Source: Ferroplasma acidarmanus Fer1
GTDB lineage: Archaea > Thermoplasmatota > Thermoplasmata > Thermoplasmatales > Thermoplasmataceae
Direction: 5' to 3'
Assembly (NCBI RefSeq): GCF_000152265.2
Contig: NC_021592.1
Span: 310,001 to 374,000 of the forward strand
DNA: 64,000 nt
The notes below the pieces were generated by a model that did no database searches, had not been told where the DNA came from, and worked only from the letters and a program-made list of their open reading frames with translations. Positions 26,669 to 35,757 of the stretch are shown here, piece after piece (the first letter of the stretch is position 1; every line of letters begins with the position of its first letter). The translations under genes and the position numbers were made by a program.

Positions 26669-27667
26669 TTATTTATAACTTTTTAAAATTTCTGGAAATG
26701 AATCCAGATAGAAATAATTAGTATTAAAATGCCCATTCGGGTATTCCTTATAATAATGGTCAATTTTATTTCTTTTTAATATTTCATGTATCATATTCAT
26801 TCCGATATTTATTTTGTACTCGTCCCTATTGCCAGTCTGCAATATTATTTTCTTGCCTTTTAGCTTTTCCACTTCACTGGAAAGCCTGTTGACAGGGTCG
26901 AATTCCAGCCATTTATTCCATACTTCTGGAAGTATTTCACCTGTGTCTATTGAAAATGGGAGCTGTATATTTTTCCCATCTGGAGAATAGGAAGCGGCCA
27001 TTGCCACGACATTGTATGCCTCCAGTTCATCCTGGCTGTGTACCATTTGCTGGCGATATGATTCAATAAAGCCCTCCAGCGTTTTTCCTTTCATTGCAAG
27101 GTATGCAGTTGAAAAATCCGGTAGATAACAGTATGGAAAATATGAATCGCCCGATATGTCTATAAATCCTTTGAAGCTCTCCGGGTAATCCAGGGTGATA
27201 GAAATTGAGCCGAATCCCCCTGATGACTTCCCGAATAGATAAATGTCACGATTTCCATATAATCTGTGTATATAATCTACCAGATCACGGGCAATAAAAC
27301 TTTTATAGTTTCCAATTGCAGTTGAATCTACAAACTGATTTCCCCCAAATTTTGTCATGGTATCTGGCAGGACAATAATGTAGCCATATTCCCTATCCAG
27401 CCTGTCAAGGAGATCTGTGAAATCGAAGGATGTATAACTTTTATTAAGAAAACTGTTCCCTGAGCCAAAAAATCCTGGAAGTCCTATAAATACCGGTGTA
27501 CTGGATTTTACATTGTTCTCTATCTTTATTATTTCCCTGTTGTATTCATCCCCGAGAGGATTGCCTTTCAGAGATTCTGCCACCAATTTGTCTATAATAA
27601 TTTCATGCATACCGGTCAATGTTTCAGACATATAAAGATTTGAGCTTGAGTTTTTAATTAATGGCAT
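26669..27667 (-). CDS. Putative esterase (alpha/beta hydrolase, esterase-D-like)
   Basis: A 332-residue hydrolase with catalytic elements: Ser in GKSSGGFGS, Asp in GNRDEY near 285, and His in NGHFNTNYF near 317. The LPGFFGSGNS loop supplies the oxyanion hole. It resembles the esterase D/putative esterase group (feruloyl-esterase and S-formylglutathione-hydrolase-like folds). The substrate is unknown. I start it at the ATG at 27667; a TTG three codons upstream is possible. It is divergent from the acidic microprotein. Confidence 0.85.
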   Translation of the reverse strand: MPLIKNSSSNLYMSETLTGMHEIIIDKLVAESLKGNPLGDEYNREIIKIENNVKSSTPVFIGLPGFFGSGNSFLNKSYTSFDFTDLLDRLDREYGYIIVLPDTMTKFGGNQFVDSTAIGNYKSFIARDLVDYIHRLYGNRDIYLFGKSSGGFGSISITLDYPESFKGFIDISGDSYFPYCYLPDFSTAYLAMKGKTLEGFIESYRQQMVHSQDELEAYNVVAMAASYSPDGKNIQLPFSIDTGEILPEVWNKWLEFDPVNRLSSEVEKLKGKKIILQTGNRDEYKINIGMNMIHEILKRNKIDHYYKEYPNGHFNTNYFYLDSFPEILKSYK

Positions 27668-27730
27668 AGCGAACAATCATACCAAAAGTTTATTTGCCAT
27701 TATATTTATCTATTCAGTGGAGGTGCTTCA

Positions 27731-27802
27731 ATGGTCAGTTTCATGACGCGTTATGACGATGACGACGATGATGATGGGGACGAGGATGAAGACGACGAGT
27801 AA
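27731..27802 (+). CDS. Highly acidic 23-residue microprotein
   Basis: A tiny ORF reading MVSFMTRY then fifteen residues that are only Asp, Glu and one Gly. The ATG is preceded by GGAGGTG at 27719-27725, an excellent match to the anti-Shine-Dalgarno, with five bases of spacing, and a TATA-like run (ATTATATTTATC) lies about 30 bases upstream. Asp codons mix GAC and GAT, unlike a simple repeat expansion. Acidic tails of this kind can bind basic proteins, metals or RNA polymerase, but no role is known. It has its own interval between divergent genes. Confidence 0.6.
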   Translation: MVSFMTRYDDDDDDDGDEDEDDE

Positions 27803-27905
27803 TATTGCTGTCTAGAATTGTTTCCTGTAAATGCTTTTTATCTGTTTTTGATTTTTTATTTAATGCTGTAGATTAACATTATATAGCCAGTACATATAAT
27901 TATTC

Positions 27906-29222
27906 ATGAATATAGTGGTTATTGGCGGAGGTGCAGCAGGAATGTCAGCAGCATCCAAAGCAAGGAGGATGGACAAAACTGCCCGCATAACTGTAATTGA
28001 ACAGACTGGATATGTATCCTATGCTGAATGTGGAATGCCATATTATCTTTCAGGGTATTTTGAGGATTCTGGTGAACTTCTTCATTACCCTTTAAGTGAA
28101 TTTACTGAACATAGAAACCTGGAAATAATAACAGGGGTGAAAGTTGAATTTATAAATCCTGGTGAAAAATATGTATTCGCAGGGAACAAAAAGTTTCCAT
28201 ACGATAAACTGGTTATAGCTACCGGGGCAGAACCACGGATACCTGATGAATTCAAAGGGTATGCATATGCCCTGAGAAATATGGATGACGCAATAGGCAT
28301 AAAGGAAAAGATAAAAGGGCTGGACAATGTAACTATAATAGGTGCAGGTGTCCTGGGTACCGAACTGTTCTCACTGCTTTCGCATAAATTCAAAGTAAAG
28401 TTAATTTCCAAACATGAATACGTACTCCCGCATATGGATACTGATATGGGGAATGTACTCACTTCCATAGTGAATGAAAGTGGAAATGAGATTGAATATA
28501 ACTCTGTTCCATCAGCAATATCAGGAACACCGGGCAATTATCAGGTAACTACCGGGAATGGGTCATTCAATACACAGATTGTAATTTTTGCTACTGGAAT
28601 TAAACCATCAACAGAACTTGCAAAGAAAGCTGGATTGGAGCTGACTGCAGATGGGCTCATCAAGGTAAATGACTTTTTGCAAACTTCGAATCCGGATATT
28701 TACGCTGCCGGCGATAATGTAGCAACAAAAAATATTGTTACCGGGTCATATGGATATTATCCACTGGCACAGATTGCAAATAAAATGGGAAGGACTATTG
28801 GAATTAACATGTTCGGAAATAGCAGGGCGTTTCCTGGAGCGCTAGGGACCACAATAATAAATGTCTTTGGTTACCAGGTCGGATATACCGGAATAAATGA
28901 AGCCACCGCAAAGAAAACCGGGATTGATTATGGAAGCGTTTACATAAAAGCAAAGAGCAAATCAAATTATCTGCACGGCTCCGATATATTCCTGAAAATT
29001 ATTTATAATAAAAAAACAGAAGAAATTATGGGTGGGCAGATTATTGGCAAAGACAATGCTGCATGGAGGTTAAATGTAATAGCAACAGCCATATCCGGCC
29101 ACATGAATCTATATGATCTGTTGTATAATGATCTTGGATATGAACCGGAGTACGGCCCTGTATGGGACCCGATAATAATTTCAGCAAGCCTTGCCTTAGA
29201 TAAAGAGAATAAAAAGGTATGA
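27906..29222 (+). CDS. FAD-dependent CoA-disulfide reductase/NADH oxidase family protein
   Basis: A 438-residue pyridine nucleotide-disulfide oxidoreductase. It has the FAD site VIGGGAAGMSAASKA (4-18), redox-active Cys42 in SYAECGMPYY, the NAD(P) site IIGAGVLGTEL, the FAD motif ATGIKPS, TSNPDIYAAGDN, and a C-terminal dimerisation domain (GGQIIGKDNAAWR). A single active-site Cys marks the CoADR/Nox group rather than two-Cys reductases. It could reduce CoA disulfide, polysulfide or oxygen. It overlaps the convergent glycosyltransferase gene by 27 bases. Confidence 0.92.
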   Translation: MNIVVIGGGAAGMSAASKARRMDKTARITVIEQTGYVSYAECGMPYYLSGYFEDSGELLHYPLSEFTEHRNLEIITGVKVEFINPGEKYVFAGNKKFPYDKLVIATGAEPRIPDEFKGYAYALRNMDDAIGIKEKIKGLDNVTIIGAGVLGTELFSLLSHKFKVKLISKHEYVLPHMDTDMGNVLTSIVNESGNEIEYNSVPSAISGTPGNYQVTTGNGSFNTQIVIFATGIKPSTELAKKAGLELTADGLIKVNDFLQTSNPDIYAAGDNVATKNIVTGSYGYYPLAQIANKMGRTIGINMFGNSRAFPGALGTTIINVFGYQVGYTGINEATAKKTGIDYGSVYIKAKSKSNYLHGSDIFLKIIYNKKTEEIMGGQIIGKDNAAWRLNVIATAISGHMNLYDLLYNDLGYEPEYGPVWDPIIISASLALDKENKKV

Positions 29223-29951
29223 AAAAACTATCATCAGTATAACGAGTGCAGCCATTCCAAGAATTGCGCGGAATATCTTTTTGTTATATATTACAAAAAG
29301 AAAAAAATTTACAATTTCACGCATTTTTAACTTTGATTTTCCCTGTGTCCTCTTGACAAATACAACAGGATATTCAGTAATTTTAAATCCATTGTGTGCC
29401 AGCCTGCTTACTATATCAACCTGGCCAACGTAACCATTTTCTATATCTACCTGCTTCCCAAGGTAATCACATGCCTTTCTGCTGTATACCCTGAATCCGG
29501 ATGTACAGTCATTCAGATTTATATCAAATGATATCCGGAATAGCATATTGGCGATCCTGCTTATGATTTTACGGATAAATTCATCATTTGTTATACCCTT
29601 ATCTGTGTATCTAGACCCTATAACCAGATCTGAAGAAGTTCTTATAGCCTGATCTATCAGCCCGGGTACATCTTCAGGCCGATGGGAAAGGTCAGCGTCC
29701 ATTACCACAACATACTCGGTGCCACTTAACCGCATTCCGTCTATTTCTGCGCTTATAAGCCCCAGCCTGCCACCCCTGAAAAGGAAATGCACATCAGGAT
29801 ATTTTTTAACCAGGTCTGCTGTGCCATCTGTTGATTGGTCATCTATGATATATATTGATGAAATGTTGTCATCTGCAAGAGCAGGTATTAGCCTGTTTAA
29901 ATTTTCTTTTTCATTCAGGGCAGGAATTACAACAGAGGCATTATATTGCAT
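29196..29951 (-). CDS. Family 2 glycosyltransferase, dolichol-phosphate sugar synthase-like
   Basis: A 251-residue GT2 enzyme: VVIPALNEKENL at the start, IDDQSTDGT, the DxD motif in MDADLSHRPED, IGSRYTDKG, and the FRVYSRKACDYL region. A single hydrophobic helix at the C-terminus (about 228-250) anchors it in the membrane. This architecture fits dolichol-phosphate mannosyl- or glucosyltransferases that charge lipid carriers for surface glycosylation. The donor sugar is not determined. Its 3' end overlaps the flavoprotein gene. Confidence 0.9.
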   Translation of the reverse strand: MQYNASVVIPALNEKENLNRLIPALADDNISSIYIIDDQSTDGTADLVKKYPDVHFLFRGGRLGLISAEIDGMRLSGTEYVVVMDADLSHRPEDVPGLIDQAIRTSSDLVIGSRYTDKGITNDEFIRKIISRIANMLFRISFDINLNDCTSGFRVYSRKACDYLGKQVDIENGYVGQVDIVSRLAHNGFKITEYPVVFVKRTQGKSKLKMREIVNFFLFVIYNKKIFRAILGMAALVILMIVFSYLFILFI

Positions 29952-30240
29952 ATATAAACGGAATAGTATTTTTCCTATTAAAATATTGCAGTGTATGTGT
30001 AACCATGATAAAAAGGTGGATATCAGGAAGCTACTCGACCTTAAATGTTGAAAGGAGAGATATTTTATGCACTCCTCTGCGCAGGGAACTGGATACGGCC
30101 GAAAATTCTATTGTGGCACTATCCAGGACGGACCTATATACTTTATAATCAGGCAAGTTAACAGAGGTTAGTTGCCCTATAACACATGCTGGTATGCGAT
30201 TATAAATGGTATTTATCCGGATAAAACAACCCGGGCAGAA
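29952..30240. other. Intergenic region with overlapping small reading frames
   Basis: Two overlapping plus-strand frames occur here. One starts at ATG 30005 (47 codons, MIKRWISGS), about 25 bases after an AT-rich TATA-like run. The other starts at ATG 30067 (34 residues, MHSSAQGTGYGRKFYCGTIQ, ending at 30171) and has GGAG nine bases before it. Both look peptide-like, but at most one is likely real. I cannot choose, so I do not call either as a gene. Confidence 0.35.
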
Positions 30241-31269
30241 TTATTTAGTATTATTTTTTTCTGCGGTTAACTGGAATTTTTCGAGCCTTATATCTTCTAT
30301 CCTTGTTAACCTTCCTCCAACTGTAAATACCCTTTCATCGGTTTCTATAAGGAAAGAATTTTTGTATCCAGGTATTACATCTGTTCCCTTTACGTTACCG
30401 CTAATATCAATTTCACCGTTCTGGGTTTCTCCTATTACCCTCCCGGTTAATTTATATCCATTGTTCATGAATACATTTATTGCCTCACAGGATATCCATG
30501 AAGTCTTAAATTCCCATTTTTGTCTAATCTGGAACTTTGATATGTAAATTGACGGTTTCCATACAATATTGTAGTAATAATAATTAATGATGTGTATCAT
30601 TTCCTGTTCCTGGAAATCAAGTGCGTATTTTGCCCGAGCACTTACATTGTCCACATAAACTATTGCCTCATCTCTATCCTTTATCATGATTTCCGGTGAA
30701 ATTCCTGGCCTCCTTTTTATAACAACCCTGTTAACAAGTTCACTTATATCATAACGGTCAGAATCAGGGAATATTGTAAGTATTACAGAAATGCCTCTAT
30801 CGGCTGCATCCAGTATATACCTATCAAGGTATTTTAAAAGCGGGAGCCGTAAAGAAAGTATTATTTCTGTTTCTGCATTAATTACCATATTTTTCATCTG
30901 TTCCCGGATTAAATTTGTATTGTCTAAATACCATAAATATGGATTATATTTGGTCATTTCCGGTTCTGAAACTTTTACATATTCTGTCAATTCGTCCTTG
31001 TATGCTGTCATATCCTCTATTATTTTATTAAGTGCGATATCAACTGGAACTGCCCTGTATATTTTTTTCTTTCCAGGGCTTATTTCAATTAATCCTTTAT
31101 TTAAAAGATTGTTAAAAAGATCATAAACTCTCGGTTGTGGAACGCCAGCGGTCGATACTATAGATGTGGATGTCTGAGGCCCATTCAACAACAGTGTCTT
31201 ATAAACCTTTATCTCATATGGCGATAGGCCAAATTTCGATAATTTGCTAAATAATTCATCACCGGTCAT
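30241..31269 (-). CDS. TrmB-family transcriptional regulator
   Basis: A 342-residue archaeal regulator. The N-terminal winged helix (FGLSPYEIKVYKTLLLNGPQ, then STAGVPQPRVYDLFNNLLNKG) is the TrmB DNA-binding domain. A coiled segment (about 85-125) leads to a PLD-like/sugar-binding C-terminal domain from about residue 120, with a late beta-rich part. TrmB proteins respond to sugars such as maltose or glucose; the ligand here is unknown. No sugar ABC transporter lies next to it. Start ATG at 31269. Confidence 0.88.
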   Translation of the reverse strand: MTGDELFSKLSKFGLSPYEIKVYKTLLLNGPQTSTSIVSTAGVPQPRVYDLFNNLLNKGLIEISPGKKKIYRAVPVDIALNKIIEDMTAYKDELTEYVKVSEPEMTKYNPYLWYLDNTNLIREQMKNMVINAETEIILSLRLPLLKYLDRYILDAADRGISVILTIFPDSDRYDISELVNRVVIKRRPGISPEIMIKDRDEAIVYVDNVSARAKYALDFQEQEMIHIINYYYYNIVWKPSIYISKFQIRQKWEFKTSWISCEAINVFMNNGYKLTGRVIGETQNGEIDISGNVKGTDVIPGYKNSFLIETDERVFTVGGRLTRIEDIRLEKFQLTAEKNNTK

Positions 31270-31320
31270 ATACGTTTATTGTAATTATCTAAATAAATAT
31301 TTATATTGAAAAATAAAAAA

Positions 31321-31908
31321 TTATAATTTTCCTATATCTCTTACTACATTTATATCCAGCGGAGATTCTCCTGGAGTCCAGTCTGCTGGTATTGCACACA
31401 TATGGCCTTCCCCTTCCGGTGTGTCGTGAAGTACTTTCAGGCCCATAAATGCGCCATAGATATGCCTGACATCCTTTCCAAGGCCATCATTGAACATGGC
31501 TTCATACTGGATTTTTCCTTCAGGGTCAATAATGACAAGCCCCCTCTGTGCCTGGTATCCCTTTGAATCAAGGAATCCGTAGTTTTTCGCGATCTCCTTT
31601 GTATAGTCATCAATCAGGGGTATTTTGCTCTTGCTTACCCTTGGAGATGTATCACACCATGCCTTATGTGAAAACACTGAATCCTCGCTAATTCCAAATA
31701 CCTGTGCCCCTTCCTTAAGGAATTTATCGTATGACCCCATAAGAGCCTCAATATCTGTTGCACAGACAAATGTGAAATCTCCCGGATAAAAGGTCAGTAT
31801 AACCCACTTGCCTCTATAATCAGACAATTTAATCTTCTTTATCTCTTTCTTTTCCGGAAAGTAAGTTTCCGTGTCAAATTCAGGTGCTGCTTCTCCTATC
31901 TGTAACAT
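31321..31908 (-). CDS. Peroxiredoxin, AhpC/Prx1 type
   Basis: A 195-residue 2-Cys peroxiredoxin. The peroxidatic Cys49 lies in FYPGDFTFVCATDIE and the resolving Cys171 in GHMCAIPADWTPG, an arrangement typical of AhpC, which forms decameric rings. It differs from the PrxQ protein at 10.9 kb. The reductant may be an AhpD-like or thioredoxin system; an AhpD-family protein is encoded at 22.5 kb, but a link is only suggested. The ATG at 31908 follows an AT-rich promoter-like run. Confidence 0.94.
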   Translation of the reverse strand: MLQIGEAAPEFDTETYFPEKKEIKKIKLSDYRGKWVILTFYPGDFTFVCATDIEALMGSYDKFLKEGAQVFGISEDSVFSHKAWCDTSPRVSKSKIPLIDDYTKEIAKNYGFLDSKGYQAQRGLVIIDPEGKIQYEAMFNDGLGKDVRHIYGAFMGLKVLHDTPEGEGHMCAIPADWTPGESPLDINVVRDIGKL

Positions 31909-32395
31909 ATTTATCGATATTGGATAATTATATCTTATATTAATTTAATCCTTATAAATAAAATATAAATAAAATGTTGGCGGCCCAATTTTACCTTATC
32001 ATAATGCAGGTTAATATATGGATAATTCCGACTATACAGATTGAGGTAATCCTTACTGTGGTGGAAAGAAAAGAATTACCCGGTATCCCTGAATAATAAT
32101 ATTCTTTATATGTGGAATTTTCCGGCAGAATTCAAATTTAAATGCAATCCATGGGCTTTGTGGAAAGTGGTGATATTGCATCGACAGACATGAGGAAAGC
32201 AGTGGGATCAAACAGCTGAGCCCAACAATTCAGGTGAGTAGGGGTTGCCATCCATTAAGTGTGTATTTATTGGCGCTGGAAATATTTCCAGGCATTGGAA
32301 AGTACCCCACTTAATTAATTTAAATTCATGCATATAATTAGATACAACATGTATTAGGATAAAAAAACTTAATTAGATATACATAATTCCTATTT
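31909..32395. other. Long intergenic region with a candidate structured RNA
   Basis: The region upstream of both ahpC and the DtxR-family gene holds no ORF. Its middle part (32150-32320) is less AT-rich than its flanks and contains nested complementary segments, listed separately. AT-rich runs near 31930-31970 and 32370-32390 are probable promoters for the divergent genes. Confidence 0.5.
32155..32315 (+). ncRNA. Candidate structured non-coding RNA or structured leader
   Basis: AATTCAAATTTAAATG near 32129-32144 is TATA-like. After it come GGGCT (near 32154), able to pair with AGCCC (32218-32222), and ATTAAGTG (32254-32261), pairing with CACTTAAT (32308-32315) over eight perfect bases. Enclosed is a hairpin CTGGAA-ATAT-TTCCAG (32276-32291). 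The GAGGAAAGC segment at 32192-32200 recalls conserved stretches of stable RNAs, but I could not fit it to RNase P RNA, SRP RNA or a C/D box RNA. Strand and limits are uncertain. Confidence 0.35.
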
Positions 32396-33019
32396 ATGAA
32401 CTTCAAGAATAACGAGGAAGATTACATTAAAACAATTTTTTCATTATGCGAAGCATTCGGCAGTGCCAATGAAAATATGGTAAGCAAGGATCTTGGAGTA
32501 TCTATGGCTACTGTGTCTGAATATCTTTCAAAACTTGAAGGGAAAGAACTGATAACCAGGAACAACAGAGATATATACCTGACAAAGCAGGGTTACTCAA
32601 TGGCTATACCGGTAATCAGAAAACACCGGGTCTCTGAGGTGTTCGCAGTAAAAATGCTAGAAGTCCCATGGGAATACTCACATTCTGCAGTTATGGATAT
32701 AGAACATACAATAGAAGACAAATATTTTGATACGTTCTCCAAAAACCTTGGAAATCCACTTACCTGCCCGCACGGCAATATGATATATTTTAACCATGAA
32801 GTAAAAGATATTAATGCTTTAACAGCTAATTCAGGTAAATATAAATTAAATAGAATTGTTTATGAAAATACAGATATATTGAAAAAATTAGCCGACCTCG
32901 GTATGTACCCGGGAACGCCTGTAGAGATTTTTCCAGACAATGCCTCAGTAATATCAAATGAAAATGGTGAATTAAAGTTGCCTATTTTATGGGGCAAGAC
33001 TATCAGGCTTATTAAATAG
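32396..33019 (+). CDS. DtxR/IdeR-family metal-dependent regulator
   Basis: A 207-residue regulator with three parts: a winged helix (EEDYIKTIFSLCEAF; VSKDLGVSMATVSEYLSKLEG; RDIYLTKQGY), a dimerisation and metal-binding domain (RKHRVSEVF; EHTIEDKYFD), and an SH3/FeoA-like C-terminal domain (LADLGMYPGTPVEI). Such proteins repress iron uptake or manganese transport when metal-loaded, and an acidophile in iron-rich water would need this. No iron transporter is adjacent. The ATG follows TATA-like sequence. Confidence 0.9.
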   Translation: MNFKNNEEDYIKTIFSLCEAFGSANENMVSKDLGVSMATVSEYLSKLEGKELITRNNRDIYLTKQGYSMAIPVIRKHRVSEVFAVKMLEVPWEYSHSAVMDIEHTIEDKYFDTFSKNLGNPLTCPHGNMIYFNHEVKDINALTANSGKYKLNRIVYENTDILKKLADLGMYPGTPVEIFPDNASVISNENGELKLPILWGKTIRLIK

Positions 33020-33079
33020 TTATAGGATTATAATGCATATAAGATAATAAATAGGATTTATTTATGTTGCAGCTAAATT

Positions 33080-33862
33080 TTACGGAGGAGTTTTTTTGGG
33101 CTTTACCGGTTTTTTAGTAGACATAGAACGTTTTTTTACTGTTATATTGTTTTCCAGAAGAAAACGGTATTTTTCCAGCAATCCCTTAAAATTATCATTT
33201 GCTGCATTCAATAATTCCATAGTTTCTCTCAGGCTTTTTTCTTTGATCTCGTATGTTTTTAAATCATGGTTTAACTCGTAATTATGAAGATCCAGTTCTT
33301 CTATGAGTGAGTTTTTATCCTTAATTTCTTTCTGAAGTGACTTAATTTGTGCGGACTGTTCCCTACCAGTAGACGATAGTTCATTAATAGCTTTCTGGCT
33401 CTGTGAATCTTTAGATTCAAGCTCGGAAATATACTTTTGTAGCCGGTCAATTTTCTGCTTTAATTCTGATGAAATTTTCTGGCTGGAAGCAGTAGTATTT
33501 TCCATATCTTCCTGAATCTTACCATTTTCAATTTTTAGTTTTTCTAGTTCCTCTTCCAGAGTTTCTATTTTTTCTACAGTGCTTTCCAGCCTGGTATTTT
33601 TATCTTCCAATTCATGCTGAATATCCTCATTCTGCTTCTTAAAGGATTCAAGTGCCTCGTTGGTGTCAAGAAGGGAACTTTTAAGAGATTCGTTCTGATT
33701 TTTTAGATCGTCTTCCCTTTTCAGGCCTGCTGCTATTTTATTATTAAGTTCATTTATATGAGATGTTAATTCCTGATTTTCAGCCTGGACAGCTTCAAGA
33801 TTTGCATGCATTGTCTGTAGTTGCTCCTGAAAATCTTCCAGTTGTTTTTTTGCATTAACCAT
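33080..33862 (-). CDS. Coiled-coil protein
   Basis: A 260-residue protein that is almost entirely coiled coil from residue 3 to about 235, with heptads of Leu, Ile and charged residues and frequent Gln, Asn, Lys and Glu. The last 20 residues are basic and proline-rich (KPVKPKKTPP), likely unstructured and perhaps nucleic-acid binding. It has no Walker motif, so it is not an SMC ATPase by itself. It might be a structural or cytoskeletal element of a wall-less cell, which is speculation. Confidence 0.75.
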   Translation of the reverse strand: MVNAKKQLEDFQEQLQTMHANLEAVQAENQELTSHINELNNKIAAGLKREDDLKNQNESLKSSLLDTNEALESFKKQNEDIQHELEDKNTRLESTVEKIETLEEELEKLKIENGKIQEDMENTTASSQKISSELKQKIDRLQKYISELESKDSQSQKAINELSSTGREQSAQIKSLQKEIKDKNSLIEELDLHNYELNHDLKTYEIKEKSLRETMELLNAANDNFKGLLEKYRFLLENNITVKKRSMSTKKPVKPKKTPP

Positions 33863-34171
33863 GTAGCATTATGTGATATTCAATATATAATTATTTGTAT
33901 TAAATTTGTATAGATACATTCGCCGTTAACTCCCGGTATACACTAAAAATAGCATCGTGTTGAATATACATAATACAGTTAGCCTGTGTTTTCTTATCAC
34001 AGTTATGGCAAGGATATAACCACAGAGTTACATTCAGAAAATTTAAGTACCAAAGAGATAATAACTTCTAAAGTTTGGTATACAAATAATTTCGGGCAAT
34101 GTGCGATCTAATATTAAGTTTACAAGCTTTGACTGTACAGGAGTTAATAATTTCCGGTGAGGGATTTCAGT
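33863..34171. other. Divergent intergenic region, nothing identified
   Basis: About 300 AT-rich bases lie between the coiled-coil gene and the reductase-like gene. I see promoter-like AT runs but no ORF, strong hairpin or repeat. GGTGAGGG (34156-34163) precedes the ATG at 34172 and may be the ribosome-binding site. Confidence 0.45.
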
Positions 34172-35149
34172 ATGGATAACAAAAATTATAACAGGATAAA
34201 AATAGCGGGTCTGGGAATATCAGGAATATATCTTTACAGGAGATTAAAAGATGAGGGGTTTGACGTATGCGCCTTTGATCCTAAAAAAAGAGGGTATTAC
34301 ATCCCATGTGGCTACGCTACGAATGAATTTAACATATCCAGATACATGTCAAAGATTAATATTGAATTTTCAGACTACGTGTTAAGCCGGGCAGATGATA
34401 TTACATTTTCTGGAAACAAATTTGATGGCAGAATCCTGAAATCCAGTGGTTTGTGCACATTCGATAAAAACAGGCTTGAGGAAAACGCTGCCGCCGGTAT
34501 TCCAATGTCACCTATACGGCAGGAAGAAGGTGATTTAATAATTGATGCCACAGGGATTTCACGGGCATATATAGGGCCATCGGCCGGTGATTTGCAATAT
34601 AGAACGCTCGAATATCTTACTACATATTCTGATTATAAAGATTTTTATTTTTATTTCCTTCCAGAAGGAAGGGGGTATTTCTGGAGTTTTCCACTGGGCA
34701 AAGAGTTCCATATAGGTGTCGGGTCACTTTCCAGTGAAGATTTCTCACTGGTGAGAAAATACAGAAAAATAAAGATCGCTACTAGGAATATCAGGATGGC
34801 TCCACTGTTTAATAATATGGGAAAGGAAAATATAATAGGCATAGGGGAAGCTATTGGAACTGTGTCGCCTATTACCGGAGAGGGAATAGTGCCTTCACTT
34901 GAAAGCGCCGAGATACTATTTAATTGCCTGAAGGCCGGAGACGTTACCGGCATACTGGCAGAATACCGGAAGCTGATTAATCAGAAATTTGGATATTACA
35001 ACAAACTTGCATCGGTGGTTATGAATATACAGAGGGGAAATATAATGAAACCAGGAAATTTGCTTGCTTTAAAAGATATTAAGAAAACAATAAATGAATT
35101 TGGAATTAAACTTGAAATAATGCCATTTCTAAGGCATTTCCTCAGCTAA
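34172..35149 (+). CDS. Geranylgeranyl-reductase-like FAD-dependent oxidoreductase
   Basis: A ~325-residue flavoprotein of the geranylgeranyl reductase/PHBH-like family. The N-terminal dinucleotide fold is IKIAGLGISGIYLYRRL. The central GYFWSFPLG matches the YxWxFP motif of archaeal lipid reductases, and GIGEAIGTVSPITGEGI is the FAD-ribityl motif. Relatives saturate geranylgeranyl chains of archaeal lipids; this one is shorter than usual (about 390-450 residues), so it may act on another prenyl or hydrophobic substrate. I prefer the ATG at 34172 over the GTG five codons upstream, as GGTGAGGG then serves as Shine-Dalgarno. Confidence 0.75.
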   Translation: MDNKNYNRIKIAGLGISGIYLYRRLKDEGFDVCAFDPKKRGYYIPCGYATNEFNISRYMSKINIEFSDYVLSRADDITFSGNKFDGRILKSSGLCTFDKNRLEENAAAGIPMSPIRQEEGDLIIDATGISRAYIGPSAGDLQYRTLEYLTTYSDYKDFYFYFLPEGRGYFWSFPLGKEFHIGVGSLSSEDFSLVRKYRKIKIATRNIRMAPLFNNMGKENIIGIGEAIGTVSPITGEGIVPSLESAEILFNCLKAGDVTGILAEYRKLINQKFGYYNKLASVVMNIQRGNIMKPGNLLALKDIKKTINEFGIKLEIMPFLRHFLS

Positions 35150-35172
35150 AAATGGATTTTTAGTGGTTAAAA

Positions 35173-35757
35173 TTATATTAATTTGTGGAGAAACTCAACT
35201 ATACGGTCATTGAATCCTTTACTATCGTCCAGATAGCAGGCATGTTGCCTTCCTATATTAGAAAATTCAGCTGATGGATTATAGCGCATGAGCATTTCAT
35301 AGTTACCCGGCACAGATATTGCGTCGTTCTTCCCCCAGATTAAAAGCATTGGCTTGCCTTCAAGTTTGCTCAAATCAGGTTCGAAATCAGATATCCCCAC
35401 GGCACCTACGAGAATCATTGCCTTAACTTTGTCTGGATACTTTGTTGCGAATCCTGTCACAGCCTCTCCACCCATTGAAGCACCCAATATAACAACAGGT
35501 TCAAGCTTGAGGGCATCTATGAAACTTGAAATAAAAGTATACATATCTATGGAAAGGTTTTCAGACTTTCCATATCCAGGAAAATCAAGAGAAATCGCAT
35601 GGAAACCTGAATCTACGACCGCCTGTATAGTTTCAGTTTCTTCATATGTCCTTGCATTAAACCTGGCTCCATGGCAGAAAATAAATGGCAAACCTTTTCC
35701 ATCTTCTATATAGTGTATTTTCGCATCATTGATATTAACAAATTTATCTTCTAACAT
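35173..35757 (-). CDS. Alpha/beta hydrolase
   Basis: A 194-residue minimal alpha/beta hydrolase. The nucleophile Ser lies in ILGASMGGEAV, the acid in WGKNDAIS, and the His in RQHACYL; HGARFNART supplies the oxyanion turn. The cap domain is essentially absent, which is why it is so short. The substrate is unknown. It converges on the reductase-like gene, with 23 bases between stops. Confidence 0.86.
   Translation of the reverse strand: MLEDKFVNINDAKIHYIEDGKGLPFIFCHGARFNARTYEETETIQAVVDSGFHAISLDFPGYGKSENLSIDMYTFISSFIDALKLEPVVILGASMGGEAVTGFATKYPDKVKAMILVGAVGISDFEPDLSKLEGKPMLLIWGKNDAISVPGNYEMLMRYNPSAEFSNIGRQHACYLDDSKGFNDRIVEFLHKLI

Noticed and set aside
32155-32315. RNase P RNA, SRP RNA or a C/D box RNA
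   Set aside because: GAGGAAAGC resembles parts of such RNAs, but length, pairing and other conserved blocks do not fit.
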